In this document: in pieces, positions 1-7,656 of the stretch
Layout of the letters: each line of letters begins with the position of its first letter
Position numbering within the stretch: the stretch's first letter is position 1
Assembly (NCBI RefSeq): GCF_024498175.1
Contig: NZ_CP101823.1
Span: forward strand, 1,240,001 to 1,304,000
Direction: 5' to 3'
DNA from: Haloplanus salinarum
GTDB taxonomy: Archaea; Halobacteriota; Halobacteria; Halobacteriales; Haloferacaceae
Length of the DNA: 64,000 bases
The notes under the pieces: model-generated
Seen by the model: only the letters and a program-made list of their open reading frames with translations
What the model was told of the DNA's origin: nothing
Database searches by the model: none
Position numbers and translations under genes: made by a program

Positions 1-1
1 C

Positions 2-751
2 GCCGCCTCGTACGCGTTGGATCAGACGAACAAGTGGCTCTACGGCCTTGCGGCGGGGCTCATCATTGGTATCGGCCACCTCATCAGTAGTCTCGCGATG
101 GTTGGCGTGTTCTTCTACGCGAAATCCTATTTTAGTCTCACCCAGATCAACGAGCCAGTCACGATTCTCAATAGTATCCAGGTCGGTGGCCCGGTCAGTC
201 TGGTTGCGGGCGTACTGCTGATCGGTCTTGGGATCCGAGAGTACCACCACGACCACTCGCATGACAGTCCCGATGGCGACCACTCTCACTCGCACGAGAG
301 TCACAATCACGAGTCGACGAACCACTCCGGACCCGACGACAGCCACGGTGATATTCACGAGCATCCGGATTTACAGGACGATGAGGGGCTTATTCCTCGC
401 CTGAAACACGCCGTTCCGTTCATCGGGGGCCACTCACATACGGACGAGGGTTCCGATGATGTTGCCGAGAGGGGATTGCTCGGAATTGCTTGGTTTGCCT
501 TCGTGCTCGGGTTCGCTCACGAGGAGGAGTTCGAGATTATCGCTTTCTGTGCCGGGTCAAACTACTGTCTCGAACTGATGAGTGCATACGCAATTACTGT
601 TGTTATCGGCATCGTGGGACTAACAATGCTACTGGTCGCGGGCTATCAGCACCACGAGGAAACCGTTAAACAGTACACACCGTACTTACCAGTCTTTTCG
701 GCTGCGATACTTATTCTCATGGGTATTGGATTCATCATCGGCGTATTCTGA
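2..751 (+). CDS. NicO/RcnA-type nickel-cobalt transporter, 5' end outside window
   Basis: The frame is open to the left edge (codons run back to base 2), so the true start lies outside the window. About 249 residues are visible. Hydrophobic segments lie near residues 15-35, 60-80, 160-180, 190-215 and 230-249. Between the second and third is a loop of about 65 residues packed with His and Asp (HDHSHDS, HSHSHES and similar), the usual metal-sensing or metal-chelating loop of NicO/RcnA proteins. The motif GFAHEEEFEI sits in a membrane segment where this family has conserved His and acidic residues. Known role of the family: transport (often efflux) of Ni2+ or Co2+ across the membrane. Direction of transport cannot be told. 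It is followed 66 bp later by an insertion sequence. Confidence 0.75.
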   Translation, partial: AASYALDQTNKWLYGLAAGLIIGIGHLISSLAMVGVFFYAKSYFSLTQINEPVTILNSIQVGGPVSLVAGVLLIGLGIREYHHDHSHDSPDGDHSHSHESHNHESTNHSGPDDSHGDIHEHPDLQDDEGLIPRLKHAVPFIGGHSHTDEGSDDVAERGLLGIAWFAFVLGFAHEEEFEIIAFCAGSNYCLELMSAYAITVVIGIVGLTMLLVAGYQHHEETVKQYTPYLPVFSAAILILMGIGFIIGVF

Positions 752-816
752 ATATATTTTTATCATTTCTATGAATTGTCCGTTATAGGGGTCTAAACTC
801 ACGATTTAGTAAAACT

Positions 817-2493
817 ATGTCTCCAACGCTTGCTTCACGTGGTAATGTTTTTCGACAGATGGCCCAGCGCTCGCACGTTACCTGGCCAGCATATGATTCG
901 ACACCGCTGTACGATCGAACGTCGCTGGCGGGACTGGAATCAGATATCCGGACAGTCTCAGAAACGTGGTTCGCCCACGGGATGCATGATTCAGTTGAGG
1001 AGTTCGTCTGTGCACTCCCCTTGGCCTACTTCCGGTTCAGCATCCACGACCGGTATGCGGGGTCAACACGCTACCGGATGGACATCCTCTTTCGGGTGTT
1101 CGTACTGAAAGAACTCCACGGATGGGAGCACGAAACCGCACTCGTCGGCTACTTCGGGACTCGTCCTGAACTCTGCGAGCAATTAGGTTTCGAGACGATC
1201 CCGGACCAGTCAACACTGTGGCGAAGCTGGCACGAGCGGTTCACCACTGACCTCAGGGAGACAGTCGTGACGGCGGCTCGAACGATCCTCGTCAAAGCCC
1301 AGAATGCGGGTGTCGAGACTCCGCGTGAACCGGCACGAACGCTCCGATACCCCGGGAGCGAGTCTGGTGAGTCAAACCCGGACGATCAGACTACTTTGGA
1401 GCAGGCAGAGAAGATTACCGACCACGTCAGCCGCGTCGTCTTCCCGGCATTTTCGCTGGATCGTGGGGACGGCTGCGAGATCCACGAGAACGCCTACTGG
1501 GACTTACAGACGTACCTGGGGCTTCGCGAGAGATTGGCCGCTAATGAAGGGGCTCGCAGTTTCGTCTACGAATCGACTCGGGGTCGGACGCCGTTGGGCC
1601 ACGCCCACCGAGAGCATATTCGTGATCTTTCAGTATCAGGGATCCGCAAGATGTACCGACAGGCCGTCAACAGGCTCCTGAACGAAGTCGCGGAGACGGA
1701 GCAATTCTTTCGAGCTGGCATCGTCGCTATTGACATCACCGAAGCTGACCCGTTCACCGGTGATAGAACGGGCTATGAAGACGAGATCATTGGCACGAAA
1801 GAGAAGACCGACGAGTACGCCTACCAGTGGGCTACCATCCAGTTAGTTGGTAATGCAGTTCCGATTGTACTGGACGTGCGGCCAGTTCAGAAGGGAGAGT
1901 CCCGCCTAGAAATCGTCAAGGACCTCTTGGATTCTGCTGAGGAGATGGTACACGTCGATAACGTGCTGATGGATCGGGAGTTCGACAGTCAACACGTCCT
2001 AGAGATGCTCAGCCAGCGTGGCTTGTCGTATGTCGTGCCCAAGCGGATGCAGACCAGCGAGAAAGCCCAGGCGAAGCGATTGCTCCAGCGGGACCAGGAT
2101 CGGTACGAGACTGACCGCAAACTACATCTCGGGAAGAATGAGTGGCACGAGACGACGCTAATCTATCGTCGAAAAGAAGACTCAGAGCACGACGACCATC
2201 GACAATATTCGGTGTTCATGACGAATCGGGGGAGCGGACACCTCACGGAGTACGGCTACAGGTGGGAAATCGAGAGCGGCTATCGGTCGATCAAGCGGTT
2301 CATGGCGGCGACGACATCGAAGGACTTCGGGTTGCGGTTCTTTTACTTCGCGTTTGCGTGTCTGCTGTACTCGATCTGGCGCGCTGTCGATCTCCTCGTC
2401 CAAGCCGAATTGACTGGCGGGTATGAGCACTCACCGGTGATTACAGCGGACAACACGCTGACGCTGCTGAAGAAGGAAACTGGAATCGGGTAG
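817..2493 (+). CDS. IS4-superfamily DDE transposase, copy 1
   Basis: This 558-residue transposase has the DDE catalytic acids in AIDITE (about residue 306), NVLMDREFD (about 388) and the glutamate of YGYRWEIESGYRSIK (about 485). The last segment fits the IS4 signature Y-x2-R-x3-E-x6-K exactly. Long for an IS4 family member; the N-terminal 200 residues hold an HTH-like region ending in STLWRSWHERF. Intact and probably functional. The same protein, diverged but of equal length, is encoded at 7657-9333, and its last 83 residues occur again at 9765-10017 with two changes. Confidence 0.88.
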   Translation: MSPTLASRGNVFRQMAQRSHVTWPAYDSTPLYDRTSLAGLESDIRTVSETWFAHGMHDSVEEFVCALPLAYFRFSIHDRYAGSTRYRMDILFRVFVLKELHGWEHETALVGYFGTRPELCEQLGFETIPDQSTLWRSWHERFTTDLRETVVTAARTILVKAQNAGVETPREPARTLRYPGSESGESNPDDQTTLEQAEKITDHVSRVVFPAFSLDRGDGCEIHENAYWDLQTYLGLRERLAANEGARSFVYESTRGRTPLGHAHREHIRDLSVSGIRKMYRQAVNRLLNEVAETEQFFRAGIVAIDITEADPFTGDRTGYEDEIIGTKEKTDEYAYQWATIQLVGNAVPIVLDVRPVQKGESRLEIVKDLLDSAEEMVHVDNVLMDREFDSQHVLEMLSQRGLSYVVPKRMQTSEKAQAKRLLQRDQDRYETDRKLHLGKNEWHETTLIYRRKEDSEHDDHRQYSVFMTNRGSGHLTEYGYRWEIESGYRSIKRFMAATTSKDFGLRFFYFAFACLLYSIWRAVDLLVQAELTGGYEHSPVITADNTLTLLKKETGIG

Positions 2494-2683
2494 TGAGGAA
2501 CTCAATTCGGGTTAGCGTGCCGTCTGAGTGGCTACGCTGCTGGAAGCCTCGAAAATTTGTCTATATGATTGGGTGTGTGACAAGAATAACCGCTTGGAGA
2601 GCCATCTGAGGCAGTTTCCGCTGATCGAATCGGTCAAATTCACGCATTACAGGCCCGCTATACCTGCTGTAGTCTCAACTTCC
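817..2683 (+). mobile_element. IS4-superfamily insertion sequence, full copy 1
   Basis: The element contains one transposase gene (817-2493) followed by about 190 bp of 3' non-coding DNA. The right end is placed at 2683 because the same sequence, ending in TAGTCTCAACTTCC, ends the copies at 9524 and (inverted) at 9575. The left end could not be fixed: no inverted match to the right tip is visible upstream of 817. It shares its 3' region almost base for base with the fragment at 9575-10017, so those two are the same IS species; the copy at 7657 is a relative. Confidence 0.75.
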
Positions 2684-2707
2684 ATGGCACCATTGGTAGT
2701 TGAGACT
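2671..2707. repeat. Inverted repeat at the right end of IS copy 1
   Basis: AGTCTCAACT (2671-2680) is matched by AGTTGAGACT (2698-2707), and CCATGG faces CATTGG inside, giving an imperfect stem of about 17 bp. It straddles the presumed right tip of the element. It may be a transcription stop or part of the transposase recognition site. Confidence 0.55.
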
Positions 2708-2793
2708 GGGACTCTCAATGCATATGGTCCGAAAGTCTAGAGTTCATTCAGGAAACGCGGATTGATTGACTTCTCAGTGTATCTGCATATCGG

Positions 2794-3549
2794 TCAATTC
2801 TCAACGGGTGGGTCAAACCCCGGAAGTACTACCTTGGTATAATATACAAAATACGCGGCTGTGACGAACAGATATAGTCCACTGGTCAACAGAGGGGGCC
2901 AGTCCAGCACAAAAATCAAAAACATGGCCCAGAACCCACCGAACACAGCACCACCAACCGAAATGATGTGCAGTCCCTCCGTAGACTGAATCTGTAGATC
3001 GTTGCCGGTTATCAGTCGAATTCCGATCATTCCAACTGTGAGAGACGCCCATGTTAGAATCGGAAGTCCGAGAACTGTCCAGACGGCGGCTGGCAATTGA
3101 CTCGATGAACTAACGAGTATTGCCCACCCGAACAAACTGAGTCCGGCCCACCCAATACTCCGCAGGAGTTCTTCACGGAGTATCTCGTGGACTTGTGGGT
3201 GCTGTAGGAATTCACGGAGTGGATTCTCTGTGCTGGCTGACTGTCCGTTCAATGCTTGTTTTCCCTCTGGAGAGAGCGGCCAGTCTGACTCAGGATGGTC
3301 GATATAATACAGCGTCAGTGAGTCTGAATACGTTTCTGTCGCAACGATACCACGCTCTTCTAGATCACGCAACCGGTTACGGACGGTGACTTTCGAGACA
3401 TCTGGTTTGACTCGGTCTCGAATCTGCTGAACCGAGAAAAGTGGCCGATCAGCCTCGTGCATCGTCTCGACGACGTGCTTGTCGGTCAGTTTCGTATTCA
3501 CCTTCCGGTCGTTCTCCAACTCTCGGGAGATCCACGACGGAAGTGACAT
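2794..3549 (-). CDS. Winged-helix domain fused to a membrane domain
   Basis: The protein has 251 residues. Residues 1-95 form a winged-helix DNA-binding domain: a recognition-helix region VSKVTVRNRLRDLEERG followed by a wing and YYIDHPESDWPLSPEGK. From about residue 125 there is a conserved HEILREELLRSIGWAGLSLF segment and then four hydrophobic helices (about 130-150, 155-175, 195-215, 220-240). The likely role is a membrane-anchored regulator that senses something at the membrane; no ligand is suggested by the sequence. The membrane half is paralogous to the next gene on the same strand (3715-4125) and to the interrupted gene at 28017-29451, so this is a small paralogous family in this genome. 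Confidence 0.7.
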   Translation of the reverse strand: MSLPSWISRELENDRKVNTKLTDKHVVETMHEADRPLFSVQQIRDRVKPDVSKVTVRNRLRDLEERGIVATETYSDSLTLYYIDHPESDWPLSPEGKQALNGQSASTENPLREFLQHPQVHEILREELLRSIGWAGLSLFGWAILVSSSSQLPAAVWTVLGLPILTWASLTVGMIGIRLITGNDLQIQSTEGLHIISVGGAVFGGFWAMFLIFVLDWPPLLTSGLYLFVTAAYFVYYTKVVLPGFDPPVEN

Positions 3550-3714
3550 GTGTCAGGTGAATAGTGATGGATGATTATCAGTTTCGGATAGCTACGCGAG
3601 TGGACAGTGTACGGGGCGAGATTGGCAGACGCATTAGTGTTCAGCAGACGTCGGTTCAGTAGCGATACCTGACTCTGACGGGCAAGCGTGCCGGAAAGGA
3701 AAATCAGTTGCGGA

Positions 3715-4125
3715 CTATGCAGTCGTTTCGGAGGGCAACTTCGGCAGTCGCAGGTACCAGTACCAGCCGACCGCAGCTATCGTCACGACGACATACGCGA
3801 CCGTTATCCACAGGGCAGAGTAGCCACCTGCTGCAACAAGGTACACTGCGCCGACGCCACCAAGCATGATTCCGAGCGCTAGACTCATCGAGAGACCAGT
3901 CGGTGTCTGAACCTGCAACTCCTTGGACGTCACCGTTCTGACCCCGATCATGGCTGCGGTCAAGAGGGCCCACGTAAGGACGGGCAGTCCGAAGACCGTC
4001 AGTACAGTCGGCTCTACCCAGGCTACCTCTGAAATCACGATTGGCCACCCGACGAGTCCGAGACCGATCCACGCGATACTTCGAAGTAGTTCTTCTCGGA
4101 TGATACGGCGTCGTTGTGAATTCAT
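3715..4125 (-). CDS. Four-helix membrane protein, paralogue of the membrane half of its neighbour
   Basis: This 136-residue protein begins RRRIIREELLRSIAWIGLGL, which matches the linker and first helix of the neighbouring winged-helix fusion (REELLRSIGWAGLSLFGW). Four predicted helices follow (about 14-32, 38-60, 78-98, 104-125). It therefore looks like the membrane module without the DNA-binding domain. The gene lies upstream of the fusion gene on the same strand with a gap of 165 bp. Function unknown. The overlapping frame at 3704-4138 has no such helices and is a shadow. Confidence 0.65.
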   Translation of the reverse strand: MNSQRRRIIREELLRSIAWIGLGLVGWPIVISEVAWVEPTVLTVFGLPVLTWALLTAAMIGVRTVTSKELQVQTPTGLSMSLALGIMLGGVGAVYLVAAGGYSALWITVAYVVVTIAAVGWYWYLRLPKLPSETTA

Positions 4126-4203
4126 ATCTACACGTCAATCAAGGGGTCCTGCTCATAAATCACCATAGAGATTTTTGTGCCCGGACAGGGGTGTTTTGGA
4201 GCG

Positions 4204-4243
4204 ACAAAATGGGCTTTGTACCCACAAAATGGACTTTCTATCC
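4204..4243. repeat. Tandem 20-bp repeat, two units
   Basis: Two adjacent 20-bp units, 4204-4223 and 4224-4243, match at 17 of 20 positions (core ACAAAATGG then CTTT). They lie 50 bp upstream of the GTG start at 4294 and downstream of the divergent promoter region for 3715-4125. The position fits a regulator binding site. Confidence 0.5.
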
Positions 4244-4293
4244 CTGAAATTGTACTATGCGCTTTTTTATGCAATCTCTCTTATGGGTATACC

Positions 4294-4695
4294 GTGGCCG
4301 AATCAACATCCCTCCGTGAGCGACTGCATACTGACCTGACAGACAATCTGCCCGTGACAGTAACGGCCATCGGTATGGCGCTGGCAGCGTTTGCGCTGGT
4401 ATCGCTCGACAGTATTCCACTCGCGCTCTCGACCGACTTCAGTGCGAGATTCTTGCTATCGTTGAGTCTGCTGGATATGGCGTTTGCATACGACGACTAC
4501 TGGCCTGTTGCGTACAGTCCGATGTACGCTGTCACGTGGACGCTTGTGTTTGGAGTACTCACAGCAGGACTCTTTATCAGTATCTACGAAGTCGCACTCC
4601 CGAATCTTGGAAATACGGTTGCAAGCGTCGCGGCGTTCGTGACGGTAGTCAGTATCCAATTCGGAAGCGCAATGCTGTACGCTCACATTCGCTAG
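4294..4695 (+). CDS. Small four-helix membrane protein, unknown function
   Basis: I place the start at the GTG at 4294 (MAESTSLRERLHTDL, 133 residues), because the frame upstream of it reads through the AT-rich promoter and tandem repeat with no plausible coding character. After a charged N-terminus come four hydrophobic helices at about 18-36, 46-65, 72-95 and 105-130. The acidic DDY motif lies between helices 2 and 3. No family recognised. It is divergent from the membrane genes to the left. Confidence 0.55.
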   Translation: MAESTSLRERLHTDLTDNLPVTVTAIGMALAAFALVSLDSIPLALSTDFSARFLLSLSLLDMAFAYDDYWPVAYSPMYAVTWTLVFGVLTAGLFISIYEVALPNLGNTVASVAAFVTVVSIQFGSAMLYAHIR

Positions 4696-4802
4696 CAGAA
4701 CGTCACCACTATGATTTCATATTCTAGTCGCTGTTCCCGGATTGTTTGTGATCTACAAGTTTCTCGTCGTGCCGAACAACGTGTATCAGAGGGAATTATT
4801 TG

Positions 4803-5072
4803 ATGCGTATGAACCAGTTCTATCTGTACCACCTCTCGCTTGGGGTTATGGGGGCAGTATGGGGGCTGAGTGCAGTCTGGAGCATACTGGCCGACGGAAT
4901 GAGTCTTCCTCTGGGGCTGGCAGGGGTTGGTGGCGTTGGATTGGTCGTCGCAGTCGTGTACGAACTCGCTACGGCGGCCCCCGAGGAGTTTTCTGTGGGA
5001 CGAGTTTCATTTGGCCTCGTCATTACAGGCGCTGTCCTCACACTTGTCGGAGCCGGTCTTGAACTGATTTGA
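4803..5072 (+). CDS. Small three-helix membrane protein, unknown function
   Basis: The 89-residue product (start ATG at 4803, MRMNQFYLYH) has three hydrophobic helices at about 8-28, 35-53 and 66-87. Short acidic loop with PEEF. No family recognised. It is on the same strand as its neighbours and is followed by a small stem-loop at 5098-5115. Confidence 0.5.
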   Translation: MRMNQFYLYHLSLGVMGAVWGLSAVWSILADGMSLPLGLAGVGGVGLVVAVVYELATAAPEEFSVGRVSFGLVITGAVLTLVGAGLELI

Positions 5073-5097
5073 TAAAAGACAGTTCCTCGTAGCTTCA

Positions 5098-5115
5098 CTG
5101 GCTGACGCCAGCCAG
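5098..5115. terminator. Stem-loop, possible terminator
   Basis: CTGGCTG and CAGCCAG form a perfect 7-bp stem with a 4-base loop, 26 bp after the stop of the membrane gene and 55 bp before the next gene. No T-run follows, so termination is only a suggestion. Confidence 0.35.
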
Positions 5116-5169
5116 AGACACTGAGACGGCACAACACATATTGACACGACAGGAGATGAACCAGATAGC

Positions 5170-5511
5170 GTGTCCGACGTGCGAGATCCCGAAGCGCTCG
5201 CAGACCTGCTCGGTGACGAGTGTGCGCGCACGATTCTCGTCGAGGCAAAAAAGGAGCCCCGCTCGGCGGCAGAGCTCAGCGACTGCGCTGGGGTTTCGGA
5301 ACCGACGGTCTACCGGCGACTCGAACGACTCCGCGAGTACGACCTCGTTACTGAAGACATCCATCCAGTCACCGATGGGAAGAATTACAAGCTTTATCGG
5401 ACAGAACTCGAAGGCATCGAACTCGACCTCAGCGAGGACGGCTTCGAGATCACTATCTCGCGTCGTAAACAGATGGCTGATCGCTTCACCCAGTTCGTAG
5501 AGGGAACCTGA
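5170..5511 (+). CDS. ArsR-like winged-helix regulator
   Basis: 113 residues. An ArsR/helix-turn-helix fold is evident from DECARTILVEAKKEPRSA (helices 1-2), the turn SAAELSDCAGVSEPTVYRRL (helices 3-4, recognition helix TVYRRLERL) and a wing around DGKNYKLYRT. Start GTG at 5170. The following membrane gene begins 1 bp after this stop, so the two are almost certainly co-transcribed. An HTH gene paired with a small three-helix membrane protein is a common haloarchaeal arrangement; its signal is unknown. Confidence 0.72.
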   Translation: MSDVRDPEALADLLGDECARTILVEAKKEPRSAAELSDCAGVSEPTVYRRLERLREYDLVTEDIHPVTDGKNYKLYRTELEGIELDLSEDGFEITISRRKQMADRFTQFVEGT

Positions 5512-5512
5512 T

Positions 5513-5830
5513 ATGTTCGACATAACGCTCCAGTCGATCGATCTCGAAACACTACGAGTCGTTCGCCAGGCCAGCGAGGCAATCATCTTTCTCTTTGGGC
5601 TGGCGATTAGCTACATCGCCTACACGGCATACCGACAAAACCAGAGTCGTCCGATGCTGTTCATCGCGGTTGGGTTCGTTCTGGTGCTGTTCGTTCCGGG
5701 CGCTGTGGCGGTTGTCCTGTTTCTGTTGCTGGGCGTGCCCAGTCCAGTCGTCAACAGCGTCAACCAGTTCTTCGAGCTCGCGGGCCTCGGACTGATCCTC
5801 TACGGATTGTGGGTGCCACGGCGGGACTGA
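5513..5830 (+). CDS. Small three-helix membrane protein paired with an HTH regulator
   Basis: 105 residues with predicted helices at about 20-40, 47-72 and 82-100. It resembles the small haloarchaeal membrane proteins (DUF7521-like, from memory) that sit next to ArsR-type regulators, as here. Its start is 1 bp after the regulator stop, so the pair is likely one operon: the membrane protein may report on the membrane and the HTH protein act on DNA. No enzymatic motif is visible. Confidence 0.6.
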   Translation: MFDITLQSIDLETLRVVRQASEAIIFLFGLAISYIAYTAYRQNQSRPMLFIAVGFVLVLFVPGAVAVVLFLLLGVPSPVVNSVNQFFELAGLGLILYGLWVPRRD

Positions 5831-6034
5831 CACTGTCGACTGCTCTTCGGGGCACTCACAGTCGGGCCAACGAACACTGATCGGGAGCGCGTTCAGACCT
5901 ACCCGTCACCAGTTGCCGAAGTGTGAACGGTCGATAGCGATCAGTGAGTCAGAGCACGCTCGCCGTCGAAAACTGGTTGCGCGAATCCTGCACAATACCG
6001 TTCTGAAACAGGCGTAACTACCTGGAAACTCCCG

Positions 6035-6922
6035 CTACGGTGGGGTTGTAGTGGTCTCGGCATCCCGGCGGGGGTCGAGCGAGCGTCCGTCGCGGGAGAG
6101 GACAACGAGCGCGACAACCCACGTTGCGAGGGCCATACCAAGCATCACGATGTCGGGGAAGCCGCTCGACCGGAGGACATCGACGGGGATCGGGTACAGT
6201 GTACTGGAGGCGTTGAGGCTGGCGTGGAACAACATCGCGAGCAGGACACTGCCGCCGGTGCCGTTGAACAGCCACGTCAGCAGGACGCTGAACCCGAGAA
6301 CGCCGACGGCGTAGGGCAAAAACGCCTGGCCGTACTGCGAAGAGGCCGGGATGGCAAAGACCGGCAGGTGCCAGACAGCCCAGATGACGCCGATGACCAG
6401 GCTCGCCACGGTCCCACCGTAGGCCGCCTGCAACCGCGGGAGAGCGAATCCACGCCAGCCGAGTTCCTCCTGTCCGCCGCCAAGAAACAGGACGAAGACG
6501 AACTGGATCGGATACATCGGGAGTCGCTGGACGAGTACCGAAAGGTCCAGCACGCCGCCGCTGGCCGCATACAGTGCCGACCCGACCGGGATCATCGCAG
6601 GCGTGAGAAAGAGCGAGACGAGATACCACTTGGGATGCTGTCGCCAGTCGAGGACTCTCTTCAGGAGGGCACGCACGGTGCCCTCACCGCGCCACGTCAT
6701 GATGACAGCCGCGATAGCTGGGCCGAAGCCGCCGATCACTATCGGGAGAATGCCGAGTTCATCAGGAATCGTGAGACCGAGTGTGTCCTGAAACGCCAGC
6801 GGGACCCAAAGCGCCCAGGAGACGCCGAGCGTCAGCGCGAAAAACGCGACTGACTGGTGGAGGGCCTGGCTGTCGTCGAGCGGTACGTCGGGACCGACGG
6901 GCATGGCAGTTGTCGTTGCCAT
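6035..6922 (-). CDS. CPBP-family intramembrane metalloprotease
   Basis: About 295 residues if started at the ATG at 6922 (MATTTAMPVG); a start at 6943 is also possible. It is a multi-pass protein with the three CPBP/Abi signature blocks: QEELGWRGFALPRLQ (about residue 150), IWAVWHLPVF (about 180) and LFHASLNASS (about 235). The two glutamates and the histidines of these blocks form the metal site in the CAAX prenyl-protease-like family. Known members cleave membrane or prenylated substrates or act in bacteriocin immunity; the substrate here is unknown. A second member lies at 29602-30459. Confidence 0.82.
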   Translation of the reverse strand: MATTTAMPVGPDVPLDDSQALHQSVAFFALTLGVSWALWVPLAFQDTLGLTIPDELGILPIVIGGFGPAIAAVIMTWRGEGTVRALLKRVLDWRQHPKWYLVSLFLTPAMIPVGSALYAASGGVLDLSVLVQRLPMYPIQFVFVLFLGGGQEELGWRGFALPRLQAAYGGTVASLVIGVIWAVWHLPVFAIPASSQYGQAFLPYAVGVLGFSVLLTWLFNGTGGSVLLAMLFHASLNASSTLYPIPVDVLRSSGFPDIVMLGMALATWVVALVVLSRDGRSLDPRRDAETTTTPP

Positions 6923-6963
6923 ACGCGAGTATAGGAGTGGCATAAAAAACCGGCACGTGGCTG

Positions 6964-6980
6964 GCTTCAGCGGCTGAAGC
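6964..6980. promoter_or_regulatory. Palindrome upstream of the CPBP gene
   Basis: GCTTCAGC-G-GCTGAAGC is a perfect 8-bp inverted repeat about 40 bp upstream of the chosen start of the protease gene. It could be an operator. The core CGGCTGAAGC also occurs in the IS200/IS605-like hairpins of this window, so an IS remnant is an alternative. Confidence 0.3.
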
Positions 6981-7237
6981 TATACCAGTCATTAGAGGTC
7001 TTCGACCCCTGAATGTTCAAACGGGTCGATTCGGGCCGTAAAACAGGCTCCTGACGCTTGTGGCGTGTGAAGGCCCCTGCTGAATACTGTCGGTCCCGTG
7101 GATCCATTGTTTGAGTCTCGTACTGGCGGACTATTTTCATGATATGTTGTCAGAACCGCTCATGATGGATAGATCGCGCGTGTCTTGCACTCATCACCCT
7201 CTGATTACAGTGAATCAAATCGGTCAGTAGAGAAGTG

Positions 7238-7477
7238 CTACTTGCTTCGTTTCTCGAGCTCTAACCCGTATTCTTCTGGGTTGTACTCACCGAGAACGAG
7301 TACAGACAGTATCAACGTTCCAGACACAACCAGAGAAACCCAGAACATATCTAAACTGAGTGGGCCAACGGTGCTCAGAGTACTGCCTGGGCTAGAAAAC
7401 ACGATCGTCAGTGTTGCCCCGCACACTCCAAGAATTGGGAGTCGGTAATGGTGAATTTTCGTTAATATTCGAAGCAT
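7238..7477 (-). CDS. Small two-helix membrane protein, uncertain
   Basis: 79 residues with two hydrophobic stretches at about 10-30 and 43-63 and a charged C-terminus (EYNPEEYGLELEKRSK). The acidic tail and hydrophobic pattern make it a plausible gene, but no family is recognised. It stands alone between the CPBP gene and the second IS copy. The 250 bp between 6980 and 7238 hold nothing I recognise. Confidence 0.4.
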   Translation of the reverse strand: MLRILTKIHHYRLPILGVCGATLTIVFSSPGSTLSTVGPLSLDMFWVSLVVSGTLILSVLVLGEYNPEEYGLELEKRSK

Positions 7478-7656
7478 GTTTCAACGATTTCTGCAATTCC
7501 TGGTGCTAATATTGTTTGCGAATGATTGATCCGCACCCTGTACTGAGCGCTTCGTGAGTCTCCTGTCACTATCTCACGATTCGTCTGATGACTCATAGGC
7601 GGGCGGTATCGAGCAGTTAGATGAATACTTGACCCTCTCGTGGCCACTTTCCCCCC

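Noticed and set aside
2528-2740. Short frame MATLLEASKIC... after IS copy 1
   Set aside because: It spans the IS end and flanking DNA, and its tail differs in each copy. I treat the conserved part as non-coding IS DNA, though the conservation is noted as a finding.
6224-6853. 209-codon plus-strand frame over the CPBP gene
   Set aside because: Arg/Asp/Glu-repeat composition typical of antisense frames; the minus strand holds the protease motifs.
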